Notes: generated from the letters alone by a model not told the origin. A stretch of DNA of 64,000 bases from Blautia sp. (GCA_022764275.1 JALERH010000172.1:1-64000), one strand, 5' to 3'; positions 15,646-24,981 are shown, numbered from the stretch's first letter. Program-made: numbers and translations.

Positions 15646-16524
15646 TTACTCTATATTCTGGATCTGCTCACGGATTTTCTCGATTTCGGTTTTCAGGTCA
15701 ATGGCGATATCGGAAACAATAAGGTCACTGGACTTGGAAAGAATGGTATTTGCCTCCCGGTTCATCTCCTGCGCCATAAAATCAAGCTTTCGTCCAACGC
15801 TTTCTTTTTCCTCCAGCATTTTCTTCATACCCTGGATATGGCTGTGCAGACGAACTGTCTCCTCGTCGTTACAGATCTTATCGGAAAACAGGACAACCTC
15901 CGCAGCAATCCGGGAATCTTCAATCTGGGAATCAGCAAGAAGCTCATGAACCTTCGCCTCCAATTTCTCCCGGTAAATGTCCACAACCTCAGGGGAACGC
16001 TCCTCAACCTGTCTGACCTTTTCATCCAGGCCATTCAGTTTCTCGATCAGGTCACGTTTGAGATGTTCACCCTCGCGCTCCCTGGTAGCAACGAATTTCT
16101 CACATGCTTCCCGAAGCGGTCCCTCCAGGAATCCCCACAGCTCGTCCTCATCCAGAGACTGCTCCTCCATGGAAAGGACCTCCGGATAACGGGAAAGAGT
16201 AGAGGCCTTTATATCATTTTCCAGGCCAAACTCCTCTGCCATCTCCCGGATGTAGGTCAGATATTCCTTGGCGAGCTCCTTATTATATTTCAGAGCCACG
16301 CAATTTAAGGAATAGTCCTCATAAGTGATGAAAACATCCACCTTACCACGCTGAATATATGTCTTCAGCAGGTTACGGATGGCTCCTTCCAGAAAATTCA
16401 GCTTCCTTGGCATCTTGATACTCAGATCCAGATACCTGTGATTCACGGATTTTAACTCCACCGTGATCTTTCGCTCGTTTGTAATCACTTCGGCTCGGCC
16501 GAAGCCAGTCATACTTTTAATCAT
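15646..16524 (-). CDS. yicC: YicC-family endoribonuclease
   Basis: The 292-residue protein begins MIKSMTGFGRAEV, the family's hallmark, and ends in the conserved DUF1732 tail (KLDFMAQEMNREANTILSKS...IKTEIEKIREQIQNIE). YicC/YloC proteins are recently recognised endoribonucleases. It is the first gene of the seven-gene operon that runs through remA, gmk, rpoZ, rimO, pgsA and cinA. A consensus-like sigma-A promoter lies 47-75 bases upstream. The ribosome-binding site is only purine-rich (AGAGAGAGA). Confidence 0.94.
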   Translation of the reverse strand: MIKSMTGFGRAEVITNERKITVELKSVNHRYLDLSIKMPRKLNFLEGAIRNLLKTYIQRGKVDVFITYEDYSLNCVALKYNKELAKEYLTYIREMAEEFGLENDIKASTLSRYPEVLSMEEQSLDEDELWGFLEGPLREACEKFVATREREGEHLKRDLIEKLNGLDEKVRQVEERSPEVVDIYREKLEAKVHELLADSQIEDSRIAAEVVLFSDKICNDEETVRLHSHIQGMKKMLEEKESVGRKLDFMAQEMNREANTILSKSSDLIVSDIAIDLKTEIEKIREQIQNIE

Positions 16525-16570
16525 TTTTTCTCTCTCTGTAAAAATTTGTCAGCAGTTTACATACAGATTT

Positions 16571-16599
16571 ATTATAGTTCATTCTAAAAGACTAGTCAA
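16571..16599 (-). promoter_or_regulatory. Sigma-A promoter of the yicC-cinA operon
   Basis: TTGACT (16594-16599) and a perfect TATAAT (16571-16576) with a 17-bp spacer read toward yicC. On the other strand TACAAT at 16617-16622 could be the -10 box of the divergent rqcH gene, but no good -35 accompanies it. Confidence 0.85.
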
Positions 16600-16628
16600 A
16601 CTCTTTTTTCATGTGTTACAATAGGTAT

Positions 16629-16700
16629 CGCAAGGCGGTTGCTTTCCACGCTCTGCCACACGCATGCGTCTGGCAGAGCGTGGGAAGCAGCTCCTTGCGA
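16629..16700. repeat. Long hairpin in the rqcH leader
   Basis: CGCAAGG at the left end pairs with CCTTGCG at the right end. Inside, GCTTTCCACGCTCTGCCA pairs with TGGCAGAGCGTGGGAAGC around a self-complementary GCATGC loop. The 72-base palindrome has no T tract, so it is not a normal terminator. It lies between the divergent yicC promoter and the rqcH start and would be part of the rqcH leader RNA if transcription starts near 16629. Confidence 0.75.
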
Positions 16701-16725
16701 ATCGTATTGTGAGAGGAGTTTTTTT

Positions 16726-18483
16726 ATGGCATTTGACGGAATCACCATTGCTGCAATGGTTTCTGAATTAAAAAAAGATTTAACAGGCGGGCGTATTAAC
16801 AAGATCGCGCAGCCGGAAAATGATGAACTTCTGATCACGGCAAAAGGTGCAAACGGATCGAAGCGGCTTCTTCTTTCCGCAAGCGCCTCTCTCCCGCTGA
16901 TTTATTTTACATCCAAAAACAAAGTAAGCCCTCTGACTGCGCCAAACTTCTGTATGCTTTTGCGAAAGCATGTAGGCAGTGCCAGGATCATCGGCATTCG
17001 TCAGCCCGGTATGGAGCGTGTGGTGGAATTCGAGCTGGAGCATCTCAATGAGCTTGGCGATGTGTGCCATAAAGTGCTGATCATGGAGCTGATGGGGAAA
17101 CACAGCAACATTATTTTCTGCGATGATAAGAATATGATCCTGGACAGCATCAAACATGTTTCCTGCAATGTCAGCTCTGTGCGTGAGGTTTTGCCCGGAC
17201 GTCCCTATTTTATCCCGCAGACACAGGAAAAGCTGAATCCGCTTACTGTCACGGAAGAGGAATTTCGGGAGAAGGTCTGCAAAAAACCGATGCCGGTTTC
17301 CAAAGCCATCTATACTACACTTACCGGATTAAGTCCTGTGATGGCAGAAGAAATCTGCTTTCGCGCGTCCATCGATGGAAACGATGCTGCACAGTCCCTG
17401 GATGGGCCAGCCTGTACCCACCTGTATCATACTTTCCAGAGGATTATGGAGCAGATCAGAGAAGAAGATTTCACTCCTACCATTGTATATCGCGGGGACG
17501 AACCGGTAGAGTACGGAGTGCTGCCCTTCCAGCAGTATGGCTCAGAATATCACTTTGAAACCTTTGAAACGGTTTCCGAAATGCTGGAAAGCTATTATGC
17601 ATCCCGGGATACCATTACCAGAATACGTCAGAAATCCGCAGACCTGCGCCGCATTGTCCAGACTGCGCTGGAGAGGAACCGAAAAAAACTCATACTCCAG
17701 GAAAAACAGATGAAGGATACACAGAAAAAAGACAAATATAAGGTTTACGGGGAGCTGATCAATACTTATGGCTATGGTCTTCCCGAAGGCTCCAGGTCTT
17801 TTCAGGCGCTTAATTACTATACAAACGAAGAGATTACCATCCCCCTTGACCCTACCCTGACTCCCCAGGAGAATTCCAAGAAGTATTTCGAGCGGTACGG
17901 AAAACTGAAGCGTACGGAAGAGGCCCTTACCGGACAGATTGCAGATACTCAGAGCGAAATTGAACATCTGGAGTCCATCTCCAACGCTCTGGACATTGCG
18001 CTGGAGGAAAGCGACCTTTCCCAGATCAAGGATGAGCTGACTGAGTACGGTTATATCAAAAAGCACTATTCCGGCAAAAAAGGTGCCAAAATGCAGGCAA
18101 AGTCCAAACCCTTCCATTATCTTTCCAGCGACGGCTATGATATTTATGTGGGAAAAAACAATTATCAGAATGATGAGCTGACCTTTAAGCTGGCGACAGG
18201 AAACGACTGGTGGTTCCACGCCAAAAAGATGCCCGGCTCACATGTGGTGGTAAAGACAAAGGATGGTACCCTGCCTGACCGAACCTTCGAGGAGGCCGGC
18301 AGTCTGGCAGCCTATTATTCCAAAGGCAAAACCGCACCAAAGGTGGAAATCGATTATCTTCAGAAAAAGAATGTAAAGAAGCCAGCCGGGGCAAAACCTG
18401 GATTTGTGGTGTATTATACCAACTATTCCCTGATGGCAAGCCCGGATATTTCCGGCTTACAGCTGATAAATGAGAAAAAATAA
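16726..18483 (+). CDS. rqcH: NFACT-family ribosome quality-control protein RqcH
   Basis: The 585-residue protein begins MAFDGITIAAMVSELKKDL, the NFACT-N opening. It continues through helix-hairpin-helix and coiled-coil regions (about residues 270-440, KKLILQEKQMKDTQKKDKYK) into the C-terminal NFACT-R/DUF814 domain (YDIYVGKNNYQNDELTF, DWWFHAKKMPGSHVV). Homologues recruit tRNA-Ala to stalled 50S subunits and add alanine tails (RqcH); older literature calls them fibronectin-binding proteins. GAGAGGAG sets the start at 16726; the longer upstream frame would run through the palindrome. An ABC-F gene follows after 12 bases and is probably co-transcribed, which fits a shared ribosome-rescue theme. 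Confidence 0.93.
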   Translation: MAFDGITIAAMVSELKKDLTGGRINKIAQPENDELLITAKGANGSKRLLLSASASLPLIYFTSKNKVSPLTAPNFCMLLRKHVGSARIIGIRQPGMERVVEFELEHLNELGDVCHKVLIMELMGKHSNIIFCDDKNMILDSIKHVSCNVSSVREVLPGRPYFIPQTQEKLNPLTVTEEEFREKVCKKPMPVSKAIYTTLTGLSPVMAEEICFRASIDGNDAAQSLDGPACTHLYHTFQRIMEQIREEDFTPTIVYRGDEPVEYGVLPFQQYGSEYHFETFETVSEMLESYYASRDTITRIRQKSADLRRIVQTALERNRKKLILQEKQMKDTQKKDKYKVYGELINTYGYGLPEGSRSFQALNYYTNEEITIPLDPTLTPQENSKKYFERYGKLKRTEEALTGQIADTQSEIEHLESISNALDIALEESDLSQIKDELTEYGYIKKHYSGKKGAKMQAKSKPFHYLSSDGYDIYVGKNNYQNDELTFKLATGNDWWFHAKKMPGSHVVVKTKDGTLPDRTFEEAGSLAAYYSKGKTAPKVEIDYLQKKNVKKPAGAKPGFVVYYTNYSLMASPDISGLQLINEKK

Positions 18484-18495
18484 AGGAGCTTTTAC

Positions 18496-20052
18496 ATGAG
18501 TATTTTAAATGTGGAACATCTGACACACGGTTTTGGTGACAGAGCCATTTTCAACGACGTATCATTTCGACTTTTAAAGGGCGAACACATTGGCCTTGTC
18601 GGGGCAAACGGAGAAGGAAAATCAACTTTTTTCAATATCGTGACCAACAAGCTGATGCCGGACGAAGGCAAGATTGAATGGGCCAAAAATGTCCGTGTTG
18701 GTTACCTGGACCAGCATACGGCACTCACTCCCGGCATGACTATCCGGGACGTTCTGAAATCTGCCTTTTTCTGGCTTTTTGAAATGGAAGAACGCATGAA
18801 CGCTATCTGTGATTCCCTGGGCAGCGCTTCTCCTGAGGAAATGGACACCCTTATGGAAGAACTCGGAACCATTCAGGATACTCTCACCATGCACGATTTC
18901 TATGTTATTGATGCAAAAGTGGAGGAAGTTGCCCGGGCTCTTGGACTTCTGGACATCGGTCTCGACCGGGATGTCACAGACTTAAGCGGCGGTCAGCGTA
19001 CCAAGGTTCTACTGGGAAAACTCCTTCTGGAAAAGCCTGACATTCTTCTTTTGGACGAGCCTACCAACTACCTTGATGAAGAACATATTGCATGGTTAAA
19101 ACGATATCTTCTGGATTATGAAAATGCGTTTATCCTTATTTCTCATGACATTCCGTTCCTGAACGAAGTCATTAACCTGGTATATCACATGGAAAACCAG
19201 GAATTGAACCGCTACGTAGGAAACTACGATCATTTCCAGGAGGTTTATGCAGTCAAAAAAGCTCAGCTGGAAGCCGCTTACCGGAAACAGCAGCAGGAAA
19301 TCAGCGAGCTGAAGGATTTCGTAGCACGAAACAAAGCCCGCGTTGCCACCCGGAATATGGCCATGTCCCGTCAGAAAAAGCTGGATAAAATGGATGTCAT
19401 CGAGCTGGCTGCGGAAAAGCCGAAGCCGGAATTTCATTTCAAACAGGGCCGCACCCCGGGCAAATATATTTTTGAGACAAAAGACCTCGTTATCGGCTAT
19501 GACGAACCGCTGTCCAGACCTTTATCTCTCACTATGGAACGGGGAAATAAAATCGCCCTTGTAGGTGCCAACGGTATCGGAAAAACTACCCTTTTAAAGA
19601 GCATTCTCGGCCTGATCCCTGCTCTGAAAGGAGAATGCCAGCTTGGAGAAAACCTCCAGATCGGTTACTTTGAACAGGAGGTAAAGGGAGACAACAAAAC
19701 CACCTGTATTGATGAAATCTGGGCAGAATTCCCGTCCTATACCCAGTATGAGGTACGCTCCGCCCTGGCAAAATGCGGGCTTACCACCAAGCATATTGAA
19801 AGCCAGGTCCGTGTCTTAAGCGGCGGAGAACAGGCGAAAGTCCGGCTGTGCAAGCTGGTAAACAAAGAGACCAATATCCTGCTTCTGGATGAGCCTACCA
19901 ATCACCTGGATGTGGATGCCAAGGAGGCCTTAAAGCAGTCTCTGATCGAATACAAAGGAAGCATTCTTCTGATCTGCCATGAACCGGAATTTTATCAGGA
20001 TGTGGTCTCACAGGTATGGGACTGCAGCAAATGGACCACAAAAATCCTGTAA
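18496..20052 (+). CDS. ABC-F family ATPase (YkpA/YbiT-like)
   Basis: The 518-residue protein has two ABC domains in one chain and no membrane segment. The Walker A motifs are GANGEGKST near residue 36 and GANGIGKTT near residue 357. The signatures are LSGGQ near residue 160 and LSGGE near residue 440, each followed by LLLDEPTN. The interdomain linker has the charged helices of ABC-F (KKAQLEAAYRKQQQEI...). ABC-F proteins act on the ribosome, relieving stalls or protecting from antibiotics. Length and the near absence of a C-terminal extension fit the YkpA/YbiT subgroup, but subgroup assignment by eye is tentative. It follows rqcH closely. Confidence 0.88.
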   Translation: MSILNVEHLTHGFGDRAIFNDVSFRLLKGEHIGLVGANGEGKSTFFNIVTNKLMPDEGKIEWAKNVRVGYLDQHTALTPGMTIRDVLKSAFFWLFEMEERMNAICDSLGSASPEEMDTLMEELGTIQDTLTMHDFYVIDAKVEEVARALGLLDIGLDRDVTDLSGGQRTKVLLGKLLLEKPDILLLDEPTNYLDEEHIAWLKRYLLDYENAFILISHDIPFLNEVINLVYHMENQELNRYVGNYDHFQEVYAVKKAQLEAAYRKQQQEISELKDFVARNKARVATRNMAMSRQKKLDKMDVIELAAEKPKPEFHFKQGRTPGKYIFETKDLVIGYDEPLSRPLSLTMERGNKIALVGANGIGKTTLLKSILGLIPALKGECQLGENLQIGYFEQEVKGDNKTTCIDEIWAEFPSYTQYEVRSALAKCGLTTKHIESQVRVLSGGEQAKVRLCKLVNKETNILLLDEPTNHLDVDAKEALKQSLIEYKGSILLICHEPEFYQDVVSQVWDCSKWTTKIL

Positions 20053-20097
20053 GATTTCATTCTGATTTTTATGAAACGTAATTTCGCGAAACAAAAC

Positions 20098-20148
20098 AGA
20101 GCGCCTGGAAAAACTATTCCGGACGCTCTTTGCTTACTTTTTTATTTT
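20098..20148. terminator. Terminator between the ABC-F gene and livF
   Basis: AGAGCGCCTGGA pairs with TCCGGACGCTCT (one mismatch, one G-T), followed on the plus strand by a long T-rich run. A T-rich run also follows in the opposite direction, so it can serve the convergent liv operon too. Confidence 0.8.
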
Positions 20149-20864
20149 TTGTTTTTCGCTTTTCCAAGATATGCAGCCTTTACAGACTCATTCTCAGCCA
20201 GCTCTTTTCCGGTACCGGAAAGGGTAATGGTACCGGTCTCCATGACGTAGCCATGATGCGCTGCTGCAAGAGCCATATTCGCATTCTGCTCCACCAGGAG
20301 AATGGTTTTACCCTGACGGTTGATCTCGCGGATGATGTCAAACACACCCTTTACTACGATTGGTGCAAGACCAAGAGACGGCTCATCCATCATGATCACA
20401 TCCGGACGGCTCATCAGCGCTCTGGCGATGGCGAGCATTTGCTGTTCGCCTCCGGAAAGGGTTCCGGCAAGCTGCCAGCTTCGCTCCTTCAGTCTTGGGA
20501 ACAGATCGTAACACCAGTTGATGTCATCCTCCAGATTGTCTTTTCTCAGATAAGCCCCTACCTTCAGGTTTTCCAGAACCGTCAGATCTGAAAACACTCT
20601 TCTGCCCTCCGGTACAAGGGTGATTCCCTGAGAAACAATATTCTCTGCCGTTTTTCCGGCAATCTCTTTTCCATTTAACAGGATGCTTCCGGCGGAAGGC
20701 TTCACAAGTCCTACGATAGAACGGAGTGTGGAGCTTTTTCCGGCACCGTTTGCACCGATCAGCGTGACCACTTCTCCCTTCGGCACCGCAAAACTGATAT
20801 TTTTCACAGCCTGGATACCGCCGTAGGATACACTTAAACCTTTTACTTCCAAAACATTACTCAT
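20142..20864 (-). CDS. livF: Branched-chain amino acid ABC transporter ATPase LivF
   Basis: The 240-residue ATPase has Walker A GANGAGKSS near residue 37, signature LSGGEQQMLAIARAL near residue 135 and Walker B VIMMDEPSLGLAP. LivF and LivG form the ATPase heterodimer of the high-affinity Leu/Ile/Val transporter. The start at 20864 (MSNVLEVKGLSV) follows GGGAGG and overlaps the end of livG by 8 bases (ATGAGTAA), so the two are translationally coupled. It is the last gene of livJ-H-M-G-F. Confidence 0.95.
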   Translation of the reverse strand: MSNVLEVKGLSVSYGGIQAVKNISFAVPKGEVVTLIGANGAGKSSTLRSIVGLVKPSAGSILLNGKEIAGKTAENIVSQGITLVPEGRRVFSDLTVLENLKVGAYLRKDNLEDDINWCYDLFPRLKERSWQLAGTLSGGEQQMLAIARALMSRPDVIMMDEPSLGLAPIVVKGVFDIIREINRQGKTILLVEQNANMALAAAHHGYVMETGTITLSGTGKELAENESVKAAYLGKAKNKK

Positions 20865-21699
20865 CGACGGCACCTCCCAGATATGCTTCAATTACTCTCT
20901 GATTGTTCTGAATTTCTTCCGGCAGACCCTCTGCAATAGATTTACCGAAATCAAGCACGTAGATTCGGTCGGAAATCTCCATAACGAGATCCATGTGATG
21001 CTCGATCATAAAAATCGTCAGACCGAAATCATCGCGGATCTGGCCGATAAATGCGGTCAGTTCATCGGTTTCCTGCGGGTTCATACCTGCCGCAGGCTCA
21101 TCCAGAAGAAGCAGCTGTGGCTTTGTCGCAAGGGCACGGGCAATCTCCAGACGTCTCTGTTTTCCATAGGGAAGAGAGGTCGCCATCTCGTCACGCAGGT
21201 CTTCAAGCCCCACGATTTCCAGAAGCTGCTCTGCTTCCTCGCGCATCTGCGCCTCCTCTTTTCCATTCAGATGAAAAGTAGCGGTAAACAGGTTGCTGGT
21301 TCGTCTCACATGCTTTGCAATCAGAATGTTTTCAAATACAGTCTGGCTCTTAAACAGTCGGATATTCTGGAACGTTCTGGCAATGCCAAGCTTTGTAATC
21401 TTATCCGGAGTAGGTGCCAGCACATGAGAATACATATCCGCATTCTGTCCCTGGTAGAGCTTCTTCATTTTTCCCTGCGGATGATTCTCGATAATCTTCT
21501 GACCATTGAAATATACCGCTCCGTTTGTAGGCGCATATACACCTGTTACCACGTTGAAAGCCGTCGTTTTTCCGGCGCCGTTTGGACCGATCAGAGAAAC
21601 AATCTCGCCTTTGTCTACTACAATGTTCATATTGTCAACTGCAACCACGCCGCCAAACTGCATGGTTACATTTTCAACCTTCAGTACATGATCACTCAT
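20857..21699 (-). CDS. livG: Branched-chain amino acid ABC transporter ATPase LivG
   Basis: The 280-residue ATPase has Walker A GPNGAGKTT near residue 38, a LivG-type insertion before the Q-loop region (GIARTFQNIRLFKSQTVFENI), signature LPYGKQRRLEIARAL and Walker B LLLLDEPAAGMNP. The LPYG form of the signature is usual for LivG. It energises uptake of branched-chain amino acids together with LivF. It overlaps livM upstream and livF downstream by 8 bases each. Confidence 0.95.
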   Translation of the reverse strand: MSDHVLKVENVTMQFGGVVAVDNMNIVVDKGEIVSLIGPNGAGKTTAFNVVTGVYAPTNGAVYFNGQKIIENHPQGKMKKLYQGQNADMYSHVLAPTPDKITKLGIARTFQNIRLFKSQTVFENILIAKHVRRTSNLFTATFHLNGKEEAQMREEAEQLLEIVGLEDLRDEMATSLPYGKQRRLEIARALATKPQLLLLDEPAAGMNPQETDELTAFIGQIRDDFGLTIFMIEHHMDLVMEISDRIYVLDFGKSIAEGLPEEIQNNQRVIEAYLGGAVDE

Positions 21700-22777
21700 T
21701 GGAGCCGCCTCCTTTTACTGCTTTTTTCTTTCTGGATTTCCCCGTAAAGAAGTCGCAGATCCTCTGCACGGAAAATTCCCTGGTTCCCATAATACCCTGT
21801 CTGAAGAACAGTACGATGATCATAATAATGATGGAGAATACGACCTTACGGAAACCGGAACGAAGGAGCGGAACATGGAAGTCTCCGATATAAGTGTCGT
21901 TGTCCAGGAAACGAAGCAGCCACTCGGAACAGGTGATAAACAGGAAGGAACTGATACAGCTTCCTGTCACGGAACCGATACCGCCGATTACCACGATCAG
22001 AAGGATCTCATATGTCATGGCGGATTTGAACATGGATGCCTGTATCGTAGTCTGATACATTGCCAGCAGCGCGCCGGAAATACCGGCAAAGAAAGAGCTG
22101 ACAGTGAATGCGATCCGTTTGTGATGGGCGAGATTGATGCCCATGGCTTCCGCGGCCACCTCATCATCGCGGATAGCCTTAAACGCACGTCCGTATGTGG
22201 AATTGATCAGCATCACGATGATGGCGATACAGATACCGGAAACCACAAACGGGAAAATTACGCTCTTAAAGGTTGGATAGCTTCTGAGAAGGTTGGATCC
22301 ATTTGTAAGCGGTCCAAGCTTATCCCACTGGAATACGGCACGTATGATCTCCGCAAAACCAAGAGTTGCGATTGCAAGGTAATCACTTTTCAGGCGAAGT
22401 ACCGGAAGACCGATCAGGTAGGCAAAAATCGCTGCCACGATACCGGCTGCCACGAGCGCAGCAGCCACCGGCACAGTAAACTGTACGATACCGCCGTCAA
22501 AATACTGGTAAACATTGATCCTCTGTTCTACCGGAATGGTCAGGATTCCATAGGTATAAGCACCCAGGAGCATAAATCCTGCCTGACCCAGAGAAAACAG
22601 ACCGGTAAAACCATTTAACAGGTTCATGGAAACTGCTACCAGAGCATAGATTGCACCCTTTTTCAGCACAGTAAAGATCATGGCAGTCGGTGCCATCACA
22701 TGCTCCATTATGTATAAAACAAGCAAAAGCCCGGCAATGAGGGCAACGTTTATGATGGTTTCTTTTTTCTTAGACAT
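21692..22777 (-). CDS. livM: Branched-chain amino acid ABC transporter permease LivM
   Basis: The 361-residue protein has about ten hydrophobic segments and the LivM/permease motif region GINLAHHKRIAFTVSSFFAGISGAL near residue 225. It forms half of the membrane channel with LivH. It has the LivM mark of an extended N-terminus compared with LivH and a basic C-terminal tail (FFTGKSRKKKAV). AAGGAGGG precedes the ATG. The gene lies 15 bases after livH and overlaps livG. Confidence 0.94.
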   Translation of the reverse strand: MSKKKETIINVALIAGLLLVLYIMEHVMAPTAMIFTVLKKGAIYALVAVSMNLLNGFTGLFSLGQAGFMLLGAYTYGILTIPVEQRINVYQYFDGGIVQFTVPVAAALVAAGIVAAIFAYLIGLPVLRLKSDYLAIATLGFAEIIRAVFQWDKLGPLTNGSNLLRSYPTFKSVIFPFVVSGICIAIIVMLINSTYGRAFKAIRDDEVAAEAMGINLAHHKRIAFTVSSFFAGISGALLAMYQTTIQASMFKSAMTYEILLIVVIGGIGSVTGSCISSFLFITCSEWLLRFLDNDTYIGDFHVPLLRSGFRKVVFSIIIMIIVLFFRQGIMGTREFSVQRICDFFTGKSRKKKAVKGGGSNE

Positions 22778-22792
22778 AACATTCCCTCCTTT

Positions 22793-23677
22793 TCAGACTT
22801 TGTCAGTTGCTTTTTCACCAAACAGACCGGTTGGTTTTGCAATCAGAATGACAATCAGAAGAGCAAAGGTGAATGCGTCGGAGAACGTCGTAAGGCCCAT
22901 GCCCTTGATGATATTTTCACAGATACCGATGATAAATGCACCAATTACAGCTCCCGGGATGGAACCGATACCGCCGAATACTGCCGCAACGAAAGCCTTC
23001 AGACCCGGCATTGCACCAGATGTAGGTACCACGCCTGTATAGTTGGAAAAATACAGAAGGCTGGCTACTGCTGCCAGGAAGGAGCCGATGATAAAGGTCA
23101 TGCTGATGACGGAATTGATCTTGATTCCCATAAGCTGCGAAGTCTCAAAATCCTTGGAAGCAGCTCTCATTGCCATACCGATCTTTGTGTGCTTGATCAG
23201 GATAACAAGCGCGATCACAAGAACAATGGTAAGCACAGGAGTGATCACTGTTACACGTTTTGTGGTAGCACCAAATACCTGGATGGTATCACTGATCCAT
23301 GGGATAGAAGGATACTGCTGGGCAAGACCGCCTGTGATATAAAGTGCCAAGTTCTGAAGCAGATAGGATACGCCAATCGCAGAGATCATAATTGACATTC
23401 TGGGTGCCTGACGAAGAGGCTTATACGCTACACGTTCTACCAAAAAACCTATAACAACGGTTGCGACAAGTACGATAGGAATCGCAACATAAACCGGCAG
23501 AGAAGCCGATAAATAAACCATAATCAGGCCCGCGACCATAAAAATATCACCGTGGGCAAAGTTGATCAAACGTAATATACCGTAAACCATGGTATATCCG
23601 ATGGCTATCAGAGCATACTGACCGCCTACGGAAATACCCGCTAAAAGATACGGCAGATTTCTACTGAACCATTCCAT
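22793..23677 (-). CDS. livH: Branched-chain amino acid ABC transporter permease LivH
   Basis: The 294-residue membrane protein has about eight hydrophobic segments and the LivH family features GGQYALIAIGYTMVYGILRLINFAHGD near the N-terminus and GLKAFVAAVFGGIGSIPGAVIG near residue 225. It pairs with LivM to form the pore. A GGGAGG site lies before the ATG. It is separated from livJ by 128 bases holding two hairpins, which probably reduce readthrough from the binding-protein gene. Confidence 0.95.
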   Translation of the reverse strand: MEWFSRNLPYLLAGISVGGQYALIAIGYTMVYGILRLINFAHGDIFMVAGLIMVYLSASLPVYVAIPIVLVATVVIGFLVERVAYKPLRQAPRMSIMISAIGVSYLLQNLALYITGGLAQQYPSIPWISDTIQVFGATTKRVTVITPVLTIVLVIALVILIKHTKIGMAMRAASKDFETSQLMGIKINSVISMTFIIGSFLAAVASLLYFSNYTGVVPTSGAMPGLKAFVAAVFGGIGSIPGAVIGAFIIGICENIIKGMGLTTFSDAFTFALLIVILIAKPTGLFGEKATDKV

Positions 23678-23696
23678 AGGAATCCTCCCTTATTTT

Positions 23697-23775
23697 TAAA
23701 ATCAGAAAGCGGGACAATTACTTCCCGCCCTTTTCTCTACGCGACTTTTCCGGATTGCACATGGCTCTCCGGAAA
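23697..23775 (-). terminator. Two stem-loops between livJ and livH
   Basis: One hairpin pairs GCGGGAAG with the CCCGC side of 23709-23728 and is followed by TTTCTGATTTT. The other pairs TTTTCCGGA with TCCGGAAAA at 23744-23775. Such hairpins after a binding-protein gene typically allow partial termination or stabilise the upstream message, so that LivJ is made in excess over the membrane parts. That role is inference from the layout. Confidence 0.6.
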
Positions 23776-23805
23776 AATCGCTGTATTTATTCTGTTTTTA
23801 ATGTT

Positions 23806-24981
23806 TTATTTTACACCCTGCTCTCCAACAAAATCCCATGCTCCGGTTTCTGTGTTGGCAGTTTTTACATATGCGGTATCTCTGATCGCATCGCCGTTTT
23901 CATCGTCAAACTCAACCTTACCGCAAACGCCCTCATAAGTTACATCCCAGAGTGCTTCGTTTACTTTTGCCGGGTCTGGGGAGCCAGCTGCCTTTAATGC
24001 CTCCAGTGCTACATAGTAAGCGTCAAAGCCCATTGCGGAAACTGCTGCGATGGTATCGTCACCACCATTGTTTGCTTTTGCTGTGGAATCGGAATTTACG
24101 TATTCCTTCATACCTTCGTCAAATTCCGGATTACCGCCTTCCTGATAGAAGGTTGTAACATAAATCTGAACGTCTTTGCCTTTGGCTGCATTTAAGATAA
24201 CGTTGGAATCCCAGGTATCGCCTGCCAGAAGAGGCATCTCCATACCCTGTGCTGCTGCCTGTTCAATGATCAGTGCTGCTGCTTCTGTGGATACAGGAGC
24301 AAAGAATACGTCTGCTTCTGCATTTTTCGCGGATGTAATGTAAGAAGTAAAATCACTGTTTCCATCCGGGAAAGTCTCCTCAACAACTTCACCGCCAAGT
24401 TCCTCAAATGCTTTCTTGAAGTAATGTCCAAGACCTGCGCTGTAGTCATCACCCAGTTTTGTCAGGATGTATGCTTTCTTTGCTTCAAAGTTATCCTGTG
24501 CAAAGTTTGCAAGGACAGTACCTTGGAACGGATCCAGGAAGCAGATACGGAAGTAATGGGTATTTCCCTGGGTTACCTGCGGGTTTGTACAGGTTACGCC
24601 CATTGCCGGAACACCGCCATCCTTGAAAATATCGGATGCTGCGATGGATACACCGGAGCCATAGGAACCAAGTACGATGGATACGCCGTCACTTACCAGT
24701 GTGGAAGCTGCGGATGGTCCTTTATCTGTAGAAGATTCGTTATCCACAATATCAAGCTCTACGTTGTATTCTGTACCGTCAATCTCAACGGTTGGAGTCA
24801 GGCTGTTCGCATACTGAATACCAAGAGTCTCCTGTTTTCCACCTGCGCCGTTATCACCGGATGCCGGCTCGTAAACACCGATCTTAACAGTATCGGCTGC
24901 AAATGCAGATGCTGCGGTTCCAACCACTGTTGCAGCAGCAATCGCTGCTGTCATTAAAACAGATAATGCTTTTTTCTTCAT
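23806..24981 (-). CDS. livJ: Branched-chain amino acid ABC transporter binding protein
   Basis: The 391-residue periplasmic-binding-protein-like product has a classic signal peptide (MKKKALSVLMTAAIAAATVV...) ending in ASAFA-ADTVKIG, and the type I fold expected of Leu/Ile/Val receptors (GDNGAGGKQETLGIQYA, VLGSYGSGVSIAASDIF, GDDYSAGLGHYF). The start at 24981 gives good spacing to GGAGGAG; the ATG two codons upstream is too close to it. Unusually for a Gram-positive receptor, no lipobox cysteine follows the signal peptide, so retention at the membrane is unexplained. It is the first gene of the liv operon, behind a sigma-A promoter. Confidence 0.93.
   Translation of the reverse strand: MKKKALSVLMTAAIAAATVVGTAASAFAADTVKIGVYEPASGDNGAGGKQETLGIQYANSLTPTVEIDGTEYNVELDIVDNESSTDKGPSAASTLVSDGVSIVLGSYGSGVSIAASDIFKDGGVPAMGVTCTNPQVTQGNTHYFRICFLDPFQGTVLANFAQDNFEAKKAYILTKLGDDYSAGLGHYFKKAFEELGGEVVEETFPDGNSDFTSYITSAKNAEADVFFAPVSTEAAALIIEQAAAQGMEMPLLAGDTWDSNVILNAAKGKDVQIYVTTFYQEGGNPEFDEGMKEYVNSDSTAKANNGGDDTIAAVSAMGFDAYYVALEALKAAGSPDPAKVNEALWDVTYEGVCGKVEFDDENGDAIRDTAYVKTANTETGAWDFVGEQGVK

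Noticed and set aside
17542-18219. A 225-codon open frame opposite rqcH
   Set aside because: Antisense to the NFACT coding region, with no ribosome-binding site and no family match.
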